Part shown: one piece after another, positions 44,077 to 53,878 of the stretch | How the letters are laid out: the number at the start of each line of letters is the position of its first letter | Position numbering within the stretch: position 1 is the first letter of the stretch | Source of the DNA: Chryseobacterium viscerum | GTDB lineage: Bacteria; Bacteroidota; Bacteroidia; Flavobacteriales; Weeksellaceae | NCBI RefSeq assembly: GCF_002899945.2 | Contig: NZ_PPEG02000002.1 | Coordinates: forward strand, 535,918 to 599,917 | DNA length: 64,000 bases | Direction of reading: 5' to 3' | Position numbers and translations under genes: made by a program | Notes under the pieces: model-generated | The model's input: only the letters and a program-made list of their open reading frames with translations | What the model was told of the DNA's origin: nothing | The model's database searches: none

Positions 44077-45609
44077 TTATCTTTTTCTGCCTCTGGATTT
44101 AGCAGGTGGTTTAGGTGTTTCATTTTGCTGCTGCTGCTTTTTAGTATCGGGATTGGACTGTTCCGGTTTCAACGGTTCAGGACTGTTCTTGGTCGACTCA
44201 TTGGTTTTTCCCTCTGAATTGACAGCCACCTGAGTCTTATTTTCTTCTCTAGGTTGTATCTTATCTTTTAATGCATCTGAATTTTTAAAATCAAAACCGG
44301 TCTTGCCTGTTTCCTTATCAAACGTGATGTACCCCTGGTATTCTTTGCCTTTTTTATCAATAAGCCCGTCTACATAGACTGTTTGTCCTTCTTTTAATTT
44401 CTGGTATTGCTCATCATCAAGCCTCTTATCTCTAAAGACGGTAGGGACTTCCGTTGATATGCTTTGCTGATATGTTTGGGTCTGTTTATTGGAATTACTT
44501 CTGTCAAACAGAAATTCTACATACCGTTTATCGGCATTAAACTGTACATCAGCCTTGAAAGGTTCCCCTTTTTTGGAGATCATTCCCTCTATATGAAGAG
44601 GTTTACCTTCTATAAGAGTCTGCTTTTGATGCTCATTAAGTTGTACCCCTTTGATCTCATCCGGCACTTTGATCTTATCCACTCTCAGAGCAATAACTTC
44701 ATTGGTGAGCCTGTCAATGCTGATAATGGAAGGAATCTGTTCACCCGTCTTGCCGTTGGTGAGTTCAACAACGCGTCCCATATTTCCGGTTTTTAGCAGA
44801 TTATCCTTGTCCTCCTTTGTAAATTCGTGACCGAAGAACTTGTAATTTAAAGAGGGCTCCTGTCGTTTGCCATGAATTGCCATAACGACTTTTCCTTCAT
44901 TGTTCTGCTGTAATGACAATCTTGCATCCGTTCGGACAATAGCCGTCCCTAAATTTAAGCTGATCGATACGAGTTCATTGCTCTTATACCCCTTAAGTAA
45001 GGGATCGAGAAGCTTCATTTTTTCCAGTTTCTCCTGGCTCAGTCCAAGATTGGACATCGTTTCCCAATCAATATCTTCCGCTTTGAAGCGGTATCCATCG
45101 GTTTGGGGTACAGTGGCAGGAGTTGTTTCAGGGGTTGCTGTGGTCTGTGTAGTTTCCATAGGAGCTTGATTTTGCTGTTCATTTTGCGATTCTGTTTTCT
45201 GCTGAGATTGTTCCTGCTTTTCTACAGGTTTATTGGCATTCACTTCATATTTTGACAAAACCTTTTCTCCTTCAGGAGAGGGTTTATCAATGGCTTTCTG
45301 AATCTCATTAGATGCCTTGACTACTGAGGTTCCGGGAACTTTGAAGAATGAAAAGTTGGTCGGGTTTTTAAGCTGACTCATGAAATTAGAAAAGAAATTC
45401 GAGAAGACATCCCCGTGTTTGTCCACTTTCATGAACTGGTTTTGGTTTTTCTTATCTACAGGGACCGTTTCCAGTTCACCATTTTTCCCGATCCCTTTGA
45501 CCGCTTCTAATTTCATTTTTTCCTTGTTCAGTACTAATAAAATATCAGATAACTGATCGGGTGACAACTGATCTACAGTTTTCTGTGTCGGATTTTCTAA
45601 TTCGCTCAT
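44077..45609 (-). CDS. DUF3945 family ICE protein
   Basis: A 510-residue protein of unknown function found beside topB in Bacteroidetes ICEs. After a Pro/Gln/Thr-rich low-complexity linker (about 115-175), three similar segments of about 60 residues follow, each with L-x-E-G-x-x-x-x-x-x-G-x-I-x-K-K-G-x-x-x (for example about 322, 405). The tail is polar and basic, ending AKSRGRKR. A TGGC array lies 62 bp upstream. Confidence 0.85.
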   Translation of the reverse strand: MSELENPTQKTVDQLSPDQLSDILLVLNKEKMKLEAVKGIGKNGELETVPVDKKNQNQFMKVDKHGDVFSNFFSNFMSQLKNPTNFSFFKVPGTSVVKASNEIQKAIDKPSPEGEKVLSKYEVNANKPVEKQEQSQQKTESQNEQQNQAPMETTQTTATPETTPATVPQTDGYRFKAEDIDWETMSNLGLSQEKLEKMKLLDPLLKGYKSNELVSISLNLGTAIVRTDARLSLQQNNEGKVVMAIHGKRQEPSLNYKFFGHEFTKEDKDNLLKTGNMGRVVELTNGKTGEQIPSIISIDRLTNEVIALRVDKIKVPDEIKGVQLNEHQKQTLIEGKPLHIEGMISKKGEPFKADVQFNADKRYVEFLFDRSNSNKQTQTYQQSISTEVPTVFRDKRLDDEQYQKLKEGQTVYVDGLIDKKGKEYQGYITFDKETGKTGFDFKNSDALKDKIQPREENKTQVAVNSEGKTNESTKNSPEPLKPEQSNPDTKKQQQQNETPKPPAKSRGRKR

Positions 45610-45670
45610 GATGTATGATTTTAAAATTTGCTGTTAAAAGTAACAGACGTATCAGGTGTCAGCCTGCTAT

Positions 45671-45710
45671 TGTCCCTCAGAGGCTCTATTTGGCGCTCTT
45701 TGGCGCTGAT
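45671..45710 (+). repeat. TGGC array F upstream of DUF3945
   Basis: Four 10-bp units in phase; the last two both begin TGGCGCT. It overlaps the last codons of the upstream HTH gene and ends 62 bp from the DUF3945 start codon; orientation opposite to that gene. Confidence 0.75.
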
Positions 45711-46000
45711 TTCTCAATGGAATTAGAAAAACTCCCGCGTACAAACTGATTCACGTCTGAGAGCTTATAATAGAGTTTGCCGCTAATGGTCGAATACGGT
45801 AATTGACCGGAAGAACGGTACCGCTGCAGAGAACGTCTGCTTATTTTTAGCTTTTGAAGTACATCCTGATTATCCAGAAGCTGTTCACCGTCTATAGAGC
45901 TGAGTTGCTTATTATTCACCCCAAGCTGATCGTTCAAAACATCGAAACGTTCCATGATCCGTTTCATCCAGAAGTTAAATTCCATTTTATCGATTTCCAT
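45686..46000 (-). CDS. excisionase-like HTH protein 2
   Basis: A 104-residue protein. The N-terminal helical part is followed by an HTH at about 45-88 (LQKLKISRRSLQRYRSSGQLPYSTISGKLYY), the pattern of MerR/excisionase-like winged helix proteins. Paralogous to 46021-46362. Such pairs between rteC and topB act in control of excision or transfer gene expression in CTnDOT-like elements. Its 3' end overlaps TGGC array F. Confidence 0.85.
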   Translation of the reverse strand: MEIDKMEFNFWMKRIMERFDVLNDQLGVNNKQLSSIDGEQLLDNQDVLQKLKISRRSLQRYRSSGQLPYSTISGKLYYKLSDVNQFVRGSFSNSIEKSAPKSAK

Positions 46001-46020
46001 AGCAATATCAGATCAAGGGG

Positions 46021-46362
46021 TTATTTAATTTTTCTGCCTTTTTGAACATAGCTGCGGGCTATAGTCATCAATTCTTCGACATACTCATCTCCGGTTTGAA
46101 CAGCATTGGCATTGAGCATATTCTTAATCGCTCCAATAGTATAGAAGTACTGCCCGTAGATTTTGGAATAAGGGATCTCGCCTTTAGAGCGCATTCTCCA
46201 AAGGGTCTTCTCACTAATGTGCAGGTATTGGCACACCTCGTGATTATTAAGCCATAAGGAATCATAGCTTGTATCTTCCTGTTTCTTAATATAAGTGCTT
46301 ATCGAGATAATGCGGTCACTGAGCTGCTGCCAGGCCTCTTCTTCAATGGTGATGATTTTCAT
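46021..46362 (-). CDS. excisionase-like HTH protein 1
   Basis: A 113-residue protein with HTH at about 42-82 (VCQYLHISEKTLWRMRSKGEIPYSKIYGQYFY), similar to excisionase proteins. It ends in a basic YVQKGRKIK tail. Twenty bp separate it from its paralogue. Two degenerate TGGC units lie upstream at 46413-46432 on the minus strand. Confidence 0.85.
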   Translation of the reverse strand: MKIITIEEEAWQQLSDRIISISTYIKKQEDTSYDSLWLNNHEVCQYLHISEKTLWRMRSKGEIPYSKIYGQYFYTIGAIKNMLNANAVQTGDEYVEELMTIARSYVQKGRKIK

Positions 46363-46649
46363 TGTATAAGTATTGATTAGTTACCATACAAAATTCAGCA
46401 GCCTGTCCGGAAATATCCGCCAAGTGCCACCAATGGAAAACAAAGATTTTTTAAATTACATCAATTATTATAATGCATTGAAAATCAGTAATTTTTGTGT
46501 TTTCGAGCGTTGTTCATTTAAAAAGGGACGATTGTTGCCAATTGGCAGGCATGGGCGGAGAGGAGAAAATAGATCTTGTTATAATGAGCCAAGAATACCT
46601 GCCTTTATAAGAAATAAGGGCAAAATTAATGGTGACAGATAAAACCTTA

Positions 46650-47483
46650 CTACAGGTCTTTATCCATATATTCTTCCAGGGAGGTTTTAAGATGATCGAT
46701 GAAAGCGGTTCTGCTTCCCACGCGATCCTTCATCCGGTGGAACGCATGATGAATATCGCCCAGCGGAATCCTGAAAACGATCTGAAATACAATGCTCATC
46801 TTCCGGATGCCTATTTTACCGCCTGAGATGCTTTCTGATGCACACAGCGCATAAATAAGCTCGATAAGTGCATTTTTGGAATCCGTCCAATAAAAATCCT
46901 TATCACTTACCTTGGCTTCCACATCACCGGGGGTGACCTTGGATAATAAATACGAATAAAGCAATTCGTTGGCGATAATTCGGGAGACCTTATAATCATA
47001 ATAGGTAGAAAAATGGGGATCAATCTCAAAAACATAACTGTTGAGACCGTCATTGAAATTGATCTTTCCGAGTTCAAAATATTCGTGGTCAAGATCAGTT
47101 CGACCGGAGCGGTAGTAGCGAAAAAAATCAGAATTACAGATCTGGTCCTGGTATTCCTGCTTTAAGCTCTGTAATTCGCCGGAATAGTATTTCTGATGCA
47201 TTTTTCCACTCGAAAAAGGACACGAAGCTTCGATCCGGTAGAGTTTGTTGTAATAAATAAGCTTCCCTAAAATTTGAGGTTTGATTTTTCTGAAGAATTC
47301 TATTTCTTCATGTTTAGTAGCAAATCCATTGCTCAAAACGTGTTCCTTCATCTGGGAGAGCAGCTCCCGAAGAAATACCGTCATCCGGTAGGATTCGTCA
47401 ATGAGGTGTGTAGATTCGATACTGACCTTGTCTTCATGCTGCGAGATACTCAATAGAGCATCCCTGTAGATACGTTGTACCAT
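46650..47483 (-). CDS. rteC: RteC family regulator
   Basis: A 277-residue protein whose C-terminal third (YWTDSKNALIELIYALCASESISGGKIGIRKMS then the HAFHRMKDRVG region) matches RteC of CTnDOT, which activates excision genes by binding upstream of their promoter. It is normally controlled by RteA/RteB; those are absent from the window. It lies at the right end of the ICE-type genes. Confidence 0.92.
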   Translation of the reverse strand: MVQRIYRDALLSISQHEDKVSIESTHLIDESYRMTVFLRELLSQMKEHVLSNGFATKHEEIEFFRKIKPQILGKLIYYNKLYRIEASCPFSSGKMHQKYYSGELQSLKQEYQDQICNSDFFRYYRSGRTDLDHEYFELGKINFNDGLNSYVFEIDPHFSTYYDYKVSRIIANELLYSYLLSKVTPGDVEAKVSDKDFYWTDSKNALIELIYALCASESISGGKIGIRKMSIVFQIVFRIPLGDIHHAFHRMKDRVGSRTAFIDHLKTSLEEYMDKDL

Positions 47484-48069
47484 GCTATAGTTTTTAAGTG
47501 AATATTAATATTCCCCGAGAGGGCGATTTAGTGCATTCAACTTAATACTTTTAATCATATTTCTCACTATTGTGAAAAACATTCTATGAAAAATATATTA
47601 ATGCAATCCATTGAACCTTAGACTCAAAGGAAGGCGAGCTTCCCTAAAAACTGATCCTTACTATATATAATATCTTTGAGAAATAAAATGCACTTTACGC
47701 TGTAAATCAGACTGAAATAAAGAATCGGAACCAACCAACTTATTTGTTTTTTATTTAACTTTAGAATTCACAAGGCGTAAGTCAAGTGTATCAATAGAGA
47801 TCTAACCCCGGTGGATGCCGGGGTTTTTTATTGGACATACCGTTGGATTTACTTGTGATTACTTTGCACCGGGTAATGTGTTCAGGGCATTTTTTGCCTT
47901 TAAATTCCCGTAAAATATTTTCCACTTGCCATTTCGAATAATGCTTTTTTATAATGATTACTGTATCATTTGGCAGAAAAATTAGAACATTCTAAAAATC
48001 AATTATTTGTATAATCAAATTAGTTTTTTTATCATTGCTTTTTATGAACAATATTAAACTATCAATTAA
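47484..48069. other. intergenic region, possible ICE end zone
   Basis: 586 bp with no gene seen. It contains a strong plus-strand terminator (47804-47829). A TACTTTGC-like stretch around 47857 partly resembles the CTnDOT attachment core GTANNTTTGC but equally a -7 box, so no att site is claimed. Confidence 0.4.
47804..47829 (+). terminator. terminator hairpin, plus strand
   Basis: AACCCCGG/CCGGGGTT perfect 8-bp GC stem (47804-47811 with 47818-47825) then T's. No plus-strand gene precedes it in the window, so it may close an unseen small transcript or be a remnant of a displaced gene. Confidence 0.7.
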
Positions 48070-48366
48070 ATGGATAAGTACAAAATAAATAGCTGCTTCG
48101 AGAAATTAAATCACGGAGACTACAAAATATTGTCAAGAATTTTGCATAAAGCTTTAGGAGTTAGTATGAACACGGCTAAAAATTATAGAAAAATCCAGAT
48201 TGGGGATGGACAAGATATTCCTTATGAAATTGGGAGAAAACTTGAAATAATGTTTGGTCTTGAGAAGGAAGGGATATCAAATGAAAAGATAAGCTGCAAG
48301 TCGTACATAGAACTGATTAAGGAAGAAAAAAAAATTAGAAAAGGAAAAACTACCAATTTAGGATAA
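48070..48366 (+). CDS. small helical protein, unknown
   Basis: A 98-residue basic protein. Residues about 18-70 (ILSRILHKALGVSMNTAKNYRKIQIGDGQDIPYEIGRKLEIMFGL) look like an HTH-containing regulator region (GVSMNTAKNYRKIQ as recognition helix). No family recognised. It lies outside the usual ICE gene set; codon use is AT-rich. Confidence 0.6.
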   Translation: MDKYKINSCFEKLNHGDYKILSRILHKALGVSMNTAKNYRKIQIGDGQDIPYEIGRKLEIMFGLEKEGISNEKISCKSYIELIKEEKKIRKGKTTNLG

Positions 48367-48444
48367 ATGGCTTAAACGATTTGTTTAGATGAAGTGAAGA
48401 TAGCAGTGTGTTCTCCATCTCCCAATAATAGAATGTTGTGTGAT

Positions 48445-48693
48445 TTAATGTGCCAGGTTTTCATATAAAGCGATGATTAAATAAGCTGCTATTAAGCCCA
48501 GTATATTATACAAAGCCCATTTTTTACTATTCTCTTTGAGATAACGAAAAATAATGATCCCTAAAAGAATTATGACAAATACTATTAATGAATAAGCGGT
48601 ATAAACCTTGGGGATAAAGAAAAGGGCAACTACTAAAATACCAAGTAAAGGAATTACTACTTTATCAGACTTATATTTTTTATTGGTAAGCAT
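48445..48693 (-). CDS. small membrane protein, unknown
   Basis: An 82-residue protein with three hydrophobic helices (about 12-27, 32-50, 61-76) and basic loops. No family recognised. It stands alone, convergent with 48070-48366. Confidence 0.55.
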   Translation of the reverse strand: MLTNKKYKSDKVVIPLLGILVVALFFIPKVYTAYSLIVFVIILLGIIIFRYLKENSKKWALYNILGLIAAYLIIALYENLAH

Positions 48694-49053
48694 AGTATTT
48701 CAAAATATGTATAAATTAAAACTACATATATTATATTCGATAAAATATCATGTTGAAGTACTCCCGGTTTGTTGAACAACCATAATGTCATTTTAACCGC
48801 CAACAAAAGACAAGTATTGAATCAGTATAAATAATTGTAAGATTAGGCGTGTTGCTCATTCAAAATGAGTCATTTCCAAAAAGTAAGAAGCACTGATATT
48901 TTTAGTTCAATAGAAAAATAAATCGTATTTTTGTCAGGAAGTTACTTGGAAAATAGAAACAAAAGGATGCAACCAGCACCATTACCAAATCGTTACCTGA
49001 CTCTTTAAGCTTCTCTGTAAAATACTGTATATAAGCTACTTTATTATTTGTAA
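48694..49053. other. gap before peptidase remnant
   Basis: 360 bp of AT-rich sequence. I see no gene and no sequence for the missing N-terminal half of the following S41 peptidase. Confidence 0.45.
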
Positions 49054-49524
49054 TTGTTTTTTATAAAAAAAACAGATCTTTATACGACTTATTTCAGGTA
49101 TGAAGACAAGACGGTAGTCAACAGTACACAACCAGATGTTTTGGGAGCGAAATATCTTCATAAAAAAATCTGTATCCTTACCAGTAAAAGTACTTTTTCT
49201 GCAGCAGAAGCTCTTGCTTACTTTTTACAGGAACATAAACTGGCTGAAGTAATAGGGGAGAAGACACCCGGGGCCGCTAATCCGGTAGATCATTTTGTAA
49301 TCCAAAATCAATATTTATTACTTGTTCCTACAGGAAAAGTAACCTCCCTGGTCAGTCATAAGAATTGGGAGCACGTTGGGGTAATGCCCGATCAGGAGGT
49401 AAAAGCTAAAGATGCTTTAAAGGCTGCCCAGATTAGAATTCTGAAAAATAGTTTAGCAACAGATACGAAAACAGAGTTGAATCCCTCGGAAATAAAAAGT
49501 CTTATTCATAGATTACAGCAATAA
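49054..49524 (+). pseudogene. 5'-truncated S41 (C-terminal processing-like) peptidase
   Basis: Only the C-terminal about 150 residues of an S41 peptidase remain. The catalytic serine region STFSAAEALAYFLQ is present at about 46-59, followed by GEKTPGAANP. The upstream DLRxNGGG part and N-terminal domains are missing. No ATG is present; the frame opens with TTG. Probably a remnant left by an insertion or deletion near the ICE end. Confidence 0.75.
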
Positions 49525-49616
49525 GTGAATAGTATTTAGATAGGTGATTTGATAGTTAAAACATTGGGATATAAAGTAATATAGATAGAGTGTATTTCAT
49601 AGTTCACTAAAAAAGT

Positions 49617-49645
49617 AAAACCACAACTTTTTGCGTTGTGGTTTT
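49617..49645. terminator. bidirectional terminator
   Basis: AAAACCACAAC/GTTGTGGTTTT perfect 11-bp stem (49617-49627 with 49635-49645) with T's at both ends. It ends the remnant peptidase (plus) and the eCIS effector unit (minus). Confidence 0.8.
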
Positions 49646-49828
49646 ATATTATTGGTGTGCAGGCTACTTTACAGGTCTCCTTTTCTCACAAAATTTTTAT
49701 TCCAATTAGATAGATTTTCCACCCAACCGGTTTTTTATCAAGCCATATAACAGATCACCTGCCAGGTTGATATTTTCAATATGAAAACAGATAGATCATA
49801 TCTTTGTTTTTTTATGAAACTTGTATAA

Positions 49829-50221
49829 TTACGCAAAATAAATGTCTTCTTCAATGAATTGAACATCTTTTGCTTTTATTAAAACAATGTTTTCTCCGAA
49901 GTCTAAAATGTAGGTTTTTATTTCAGATGTATTGTCTATTGAATGGATATAGCTGGAAAGGAGTAAATCATCTTTATCACAATTTAATTCATTTTCAAGA
50001 GATTCACATTTATATTTCTGACATATTTCTTGTACATCTATAAATAGAAAACCAGCATTGATTGTCTTTTCTACTTTTGTATTATATATTTTAGCAATTG
50101 AAAATGCTTTTTTAGAAGTAGGGTAATACTCTAAAGATTTACCTTTATACATTTGTGTTCCTTCTTGTAAAAACGGGAATACAGGGCTGAATTTTCTTGT
50201 ATATTCTGGAAATGTTATCAT
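49829..50221 (-). CDS. candidate immunity protein 2
   Basis: A 130-residue AT-rich gene encoding an acidic protein of unknown family. Its start overlaps the stop of 50218-50661 (ATGA), so the two are coupled. Located at the end of the putative effector unit, it fits the immunity-gene position seen after polymorphic toxins. Function inferred from place only. Confidence 0.6.
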   Translation of the reverse strand: MITFPEYTRKFSPVFPFLQEGTQMYKGKSLEYYPTSKKAFSIAKIYNTKVEKTINAGFLFIDVQEICQKYKCESLENELNCDKDDLLLSSYIHSIDNTSEIKTYILDFGENIVLIKAKDVQFIEEDIYFA

Positions 50222-50661
50222 GATACTAGTTTTTTTATTATTTTTTGATCCCTATATCTTTCGAAATTACTTTCTTTAATACTGTATCCCTCGGCTAAAA
50301 TATTAAATTCATAACCTTCAATATTTAAAATATAATGATTAAATACGGAAAAATCTTCTATAACTATTTCTGCTTCTTCCCATATGTCTTTCTTTTCTGA
50401 TTTTTCTTTATTAAAATTTTCTTTGTATTTATTTAACCATACATCTGATTTGACAATATAAAGGGTATTTAAATTATCTTTACTTTCAAATGCTTTTTGA
50501 TTATACTCTAAAATATTATAAAAAATAAGTACAGTATTTTTCTTATCCTCTATAAATTTAATTATTATTTTATTTAAAACTCCATCAATATAGGTAAGAT
50601 CTATAGAGTCTGCTGGTAGACTTTCCTGAATTTTTTCTAAAACTTCCATGTTATTTTTCAT
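50218..50661 (-). CDS. candidate immunity protein 1
   Basis: A 147-residue acidic protein of unknown family, overlapping the effector gene by 11 bp (alternative start at 50649 removes the overlap). Beta-rich with many Ile/Tyr/Asn. A pair of small acidic genes directly after a large modular protein with a toxin-like C-terminus suggests immunity, but none is demonstrated. Confidence 0.62.
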   Translation of the reverse strand: MKNNMEVLEKIQESLPADSIDLTYIDGVLNKIIIKFIEDKKNTVLIFYNILEYNQKAFESKDNLNTLYIVKSDVWLNKYKENFNKEKSEKKDIWEEAEIVIEDFSVFNHYILNIEGYEFNILAEGYSIKESNFERYRDQKIIKKLVS

Positions 50662-53600
50662 TAGGTAAATAATTTTTTATTTCTTCTATAGGTACTGTTT
50701 TTCCTTGGTTATTTTTGATAATCATGCTTCCATTTTCCTGTTCGATTAATTTCCATTCCTCTCTTTTAATAATAATGTCCTTTGGCGCCGTTTTATTATT
50801 TACAAATTTCCCATTTTCATCCAAATAAACGATAATACTCATATCTGTTCCTTTGGTTTCTGTAGTCATTTTGAATGTGTTTTTAGACATAAGCTCTTTA
50901 GGATATATGTATTCGACCTGAATGTTTTCCCGTCCTGCAATTTTATATGCGGCTAATCGTCGGTGGTCAACGGTCCAAATTCCTTCTGCATCTTCTGCCG
51001 TATTATACCATACTTTTATATTACTTGTAGGTATTTTTTCACCTTTATATAGTCTATACGCATTTTCAAGCACAAAATAATCTCCTGTAGGGTTGCTGAT
51101 GGAATTCTGCATAAGCCTAATTGTTTTTACCTTCATTATTCGCACTTCTCCATATGGTAATTTTCCAGGGGCAATATCTTCAGTTTGTTCAAACCTACTT
51201 TTCTTGGTTCCTTTTTTACTAAAATCTCCTGTTGGCTCTGCTTTACTTATATCTTTTGCTATTTTTTCTTCATCAGATGTAATGTTTTTTAATTTCGGGT
51301 TAAAATCAGCATCTTTTGGCAATTTTCCGCCTGTCAGTTTTCCATTTTCTTCGAATAAATTTTTTACCTTGGCAAGATCATTATCTGCTATTGCTTTTTC
51401 GAGTTCAATAAATAGCTTATCATCTTTAGCTAAGGTTTTTGCTCTTTCAAAGGTGCTTTTTACCAGAAGTAGTTCTTGAGAGGTTAATCCTGTTTCCTCT
51501 ATTAACTTAGCTAGTTTGAGTTCGGCTACAAAACTATCAAATGTAACAAATCCTTTTCGAATGGCAAATACTGCCCGGGCTAATAACTCACCTGTTTTTT
51601 CTAAATATGGTATTGTTGCGTAGACAAGCTGTCTGGATTTTACAAAACCGGTTAGTATTTTTTGTTGTTGGGCTTGTATTTTAGCTTGTTTAACAATATT
51701 TAGTTGTACTTTGTCTTCAAGACCTTTGATTTTGGCTAAATCGCTTTCCAGCTTAGCTAATGCATTGGCGGTGTCTTCAGCCTGGTTAAAAGCTTTGGCA
51801 GCTTCAGAAATAGGTTTGGCCGATTTTAATACTACTGCTAACGATGCTGCATCTAAGGCAACCCCTGCAATGGCAATTACCACCCAAACCAAACTTGGGT
51901 CATCAGAGAGTAAGCCTACATCATGAAACTCTTTGTTGTTTTTATATTCATTGATGGTGTCATAAGCAACATCAATACTAACTGCCAGAGATAAAATGCC
52001 ACCAGCAAGAACTACCGGAGCGGCTGCCCCCCAAGTAACTGCAATAAGAGCAATGGCAAAAATAGCTGTGCAAATACCCAATAGTATTTTTAAATTGCTT
52101 AATTCTGTATATTTTGCCGTAATAATCCGATCGTAAATAGTTCCTTTTTCAATACGTTGTTTTGCATAAGAGGCTTTAAATAAATTATCGAGTTCATAGA
52201 TATGCTCTGGCTTCTCTTTTATATTATTGATAACACTATCTACTTTTTGGTTTTGTGAAGTGATGTATTTCTGTAAAAATATTTTTAAATCTTTTTTGTT
52301 ACCAACTTTTGCAAATTCTTCTTTATCAAAACTAGGATCGTTAACTAATGGTGTTTGGCTTGACAGTGTGCTTATCGACTTATCGGCATTGTTTACTTTG
52401 CTTTGTCCAAGATTGTATTCTTCATGATCAATATAAGTTATTCCATGTTCAAGTACTCTTTTTGAGCTTTCTTTGATTTCAGCCCCTCTTTTATAATTTT
52501 CTTTAGCTCCTGATTTTATAATACTTTGCGATAGATTATCTAAAAAGACATTGTCGTTTAGCTTTTGTGCCTCTTTATATAAAGTATGCTTGTAATGCTG
52601 TAATGTTTCTACACCAATGCGGACGGTTTCGGTTTCAAAAGCCGTTTCATATCTTTTTATAAAACTTTCGAATTCTGAAATAGATTTAAATCCATTTTTA
52701 TGTAAATTTTCAGTAAGTTTTTGTGCAGCAACATTGTTGCGTGCATTGATGGCAGCAATACGATCATTTTCTATTTTACTCGTACTAAAACGTTGACCGG
52801 AATGGACAGGTTTATTATAACTTAGAAGCGATTTGTATTCTGCATATTCTTTATACAAGTCTTCTAAGCCATAAAGCTTGGTTTTTACAGTTTCTAATTC
52901 GTCATTATCTTTCTGGTTTTTATCCCGGGCTTTAATATAAGCTTTAAGTGAAGCTTCAATTGCAGCCATATTAGCTGTTTCTGCCGAAACTTTACTCTTA
53001 TAATCGGCTATTTCTTCCTCTGATAATTGTTTTAATAAATCAAGTATTCGTATGTTTTGAATGTAATCGGTAATACTTGCTGCATTTCTGATAAATTGTT
53101 TTTTAGCAGGTGAAAGTGCTTCCACTTCCTTTTCTGCATTATTTGTTTTCGAAGATATTGTATATATAACAGATCCGCCCTTAGACACCAAATCTTTAAC
53201 ATATTCATCCGTAAATTTTGGCTTCCATGTAAGAGGGCGCGTTATCTTCATCTTATACTCAGCAAAGCGGTTAAGGTCTTCATCAGTTTGAATTAATTTT
53301 CCATTAAATTTTTGATTTTTTACTACAACAATAGGATAAGGAATAGAATCTGAGTCTTTAGAATCAATGATCTTAGGCTTTTCTGGTTTTGCCGATAAGA
53401 CAGTATTATTGCTAGCTTTATCTTTACTTGCTTCTAATACCTCATTCATTTTCAATAAAGTTTCCTTATCAAAAATTCCAGAGCCTGTAATACCATTCTG
53501 TTTTTGGAAGTTGATGAGTGCAATCTTCGTTGTATCCCCAAAAAAAGCTTCGTTTTCAGGTACTTTGTGGCCTAATGCATTGAGTGCTTTATTGAGAGCC

Positions 53601-53836
53601 AATACATGCAGTCCGCTATTTGAAAACTGTATTCTGGATGAGCCTTTTTCAATTTTATTAAATGCCCTGTTTCTGAAAGGGAGGTATGTTATTTGGGTAA
53701 CTTCTGTTTTTGCAAGAGATATTTTGCTGTCCTGATCGGTGATCTGCTCATATTTTTTTTCATCCTCTTTATTATCATCGGTTTGCGTTTCGGACCTGCC
53801 AGCCCTCGGCGCAAATGTTTTCTTAAGTCTGCTCAT
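50651..53836 (-). CDS. putative eCIS-associated effector with ParB-like C-terminus
   Basis: A 1061-residue modular protein. The N-terminus has a basic/acidic lead and a peptidoglycan-binding-like domain at about 75-133 (ALNKALNALGH...GDTTKIALINFQK...GIFDKETL). A long helical region lies at about 180-560. Two hydrophobic hairpins (about 580-623 and 647-669) recall the central region of eCIS-associated toxins. The C-terminal domain (about 895-975) has a ParB/sulfiredoxin-like pattern, VKTIRLMQ...IWTVDHRRLAAYKIAG...VEYI. The fold call is my pattern reading; target unknown. Confidence 0.72.
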   Translation of the reverse strand: MSRLKKTFAPRAGRSETQTDDNKEDEKKYEQITDQDSKISLAKTEVTQITYLPFRNRAFNKIEKGSSRIQFSNSGLHVLALNKALNALGHKVPENEAFFGDTTKIALINFQKQNGITGSGIFDKETLLKMNEVLEASKDKASNNTVLSAKPEKPKIIDSKDSDSIPYPIVVVKNQKFNGKLIQTDEDLNRFAEYKMKITRPLTWKPKFTDEYVKDLVSKGGSVIYTISSKTNNAEKEVEALSPAKKQFIRNAASITDYIQNIRILDLLKQLSEEEIADYKSKVSAETANMAAIEASLKAYIKARDKNQKDNDELETVKTKLYGLEDLYKEYAEYKSLLSYNKPVHSGQRFSTSKIENDRIAAINARNNVAAQKLTENLHKNGFKSISEFESFIKRYETAFETETVRIGVETLQHYKHTLYKEAQKLNDNVFLDNLSQSIIKSGAKENYKRGAEIKESSKRVLEHGITYIDHEEYNLGQSKVNNADKSISTLSSQTPLVNDPSFDKEEFAKVGNKKDLKIFLQKYITSQNQKVDSVINNIKEKPEHIYELDNLFKASYAKQRIEKGTIYDRIITAKYTELSNLKILLGICTAIFAIALIAVTWGAAAPVVLAGGILSLAVSIDVAYDTINEYKNNKEFHDVGLLSDDPSLVWVVIAIAGVALDAASLAVVLKSAKPISEAAKAFNQAEDTANALAKLESDLAKIKGLEDKVQLNIVKQAKIQAQQQKILTGFVKSRQLVYATIPYLEKTGELLARAVFAIRKGFVTFDSFVAELKLAKLIEETGLTSQELLLVKSTFERAKTLAKDDKLFIELEKAIADNDLAKVKNLFEENGKLTGGKLPKDADFNPKLKNITSDEEKIAKDISKAEPTGDFSKKGTKKSRFEQTEDIAPGKLPYGEVRIMKVKTIRLMQNSISNPTGDYFVLENAYRLYKGEKIPTSNIKVWYNTAEDAEGIWTVDHRRLAAYKIAGRENIQVEYIYPKELMSKNTFKMTTETKGTDMSIIVYLDENGKFVNNKTAPKDIIIKREEWKLIEQENGSMIIKNNQGKTVPIEEIKNYLPNEK

Positions 53837-53878
53837 GTTATTGGTTATTAGATAAGTTCATTATAATGTGCTAAGGGT

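Noticed and set aside
47850..47870. Sequence resembling the CTnDOT attachment core GTANNTTTGC
   Set aside because: Only partial match, and the same bases fit a -7 promoter box; no second copy is available in the window.
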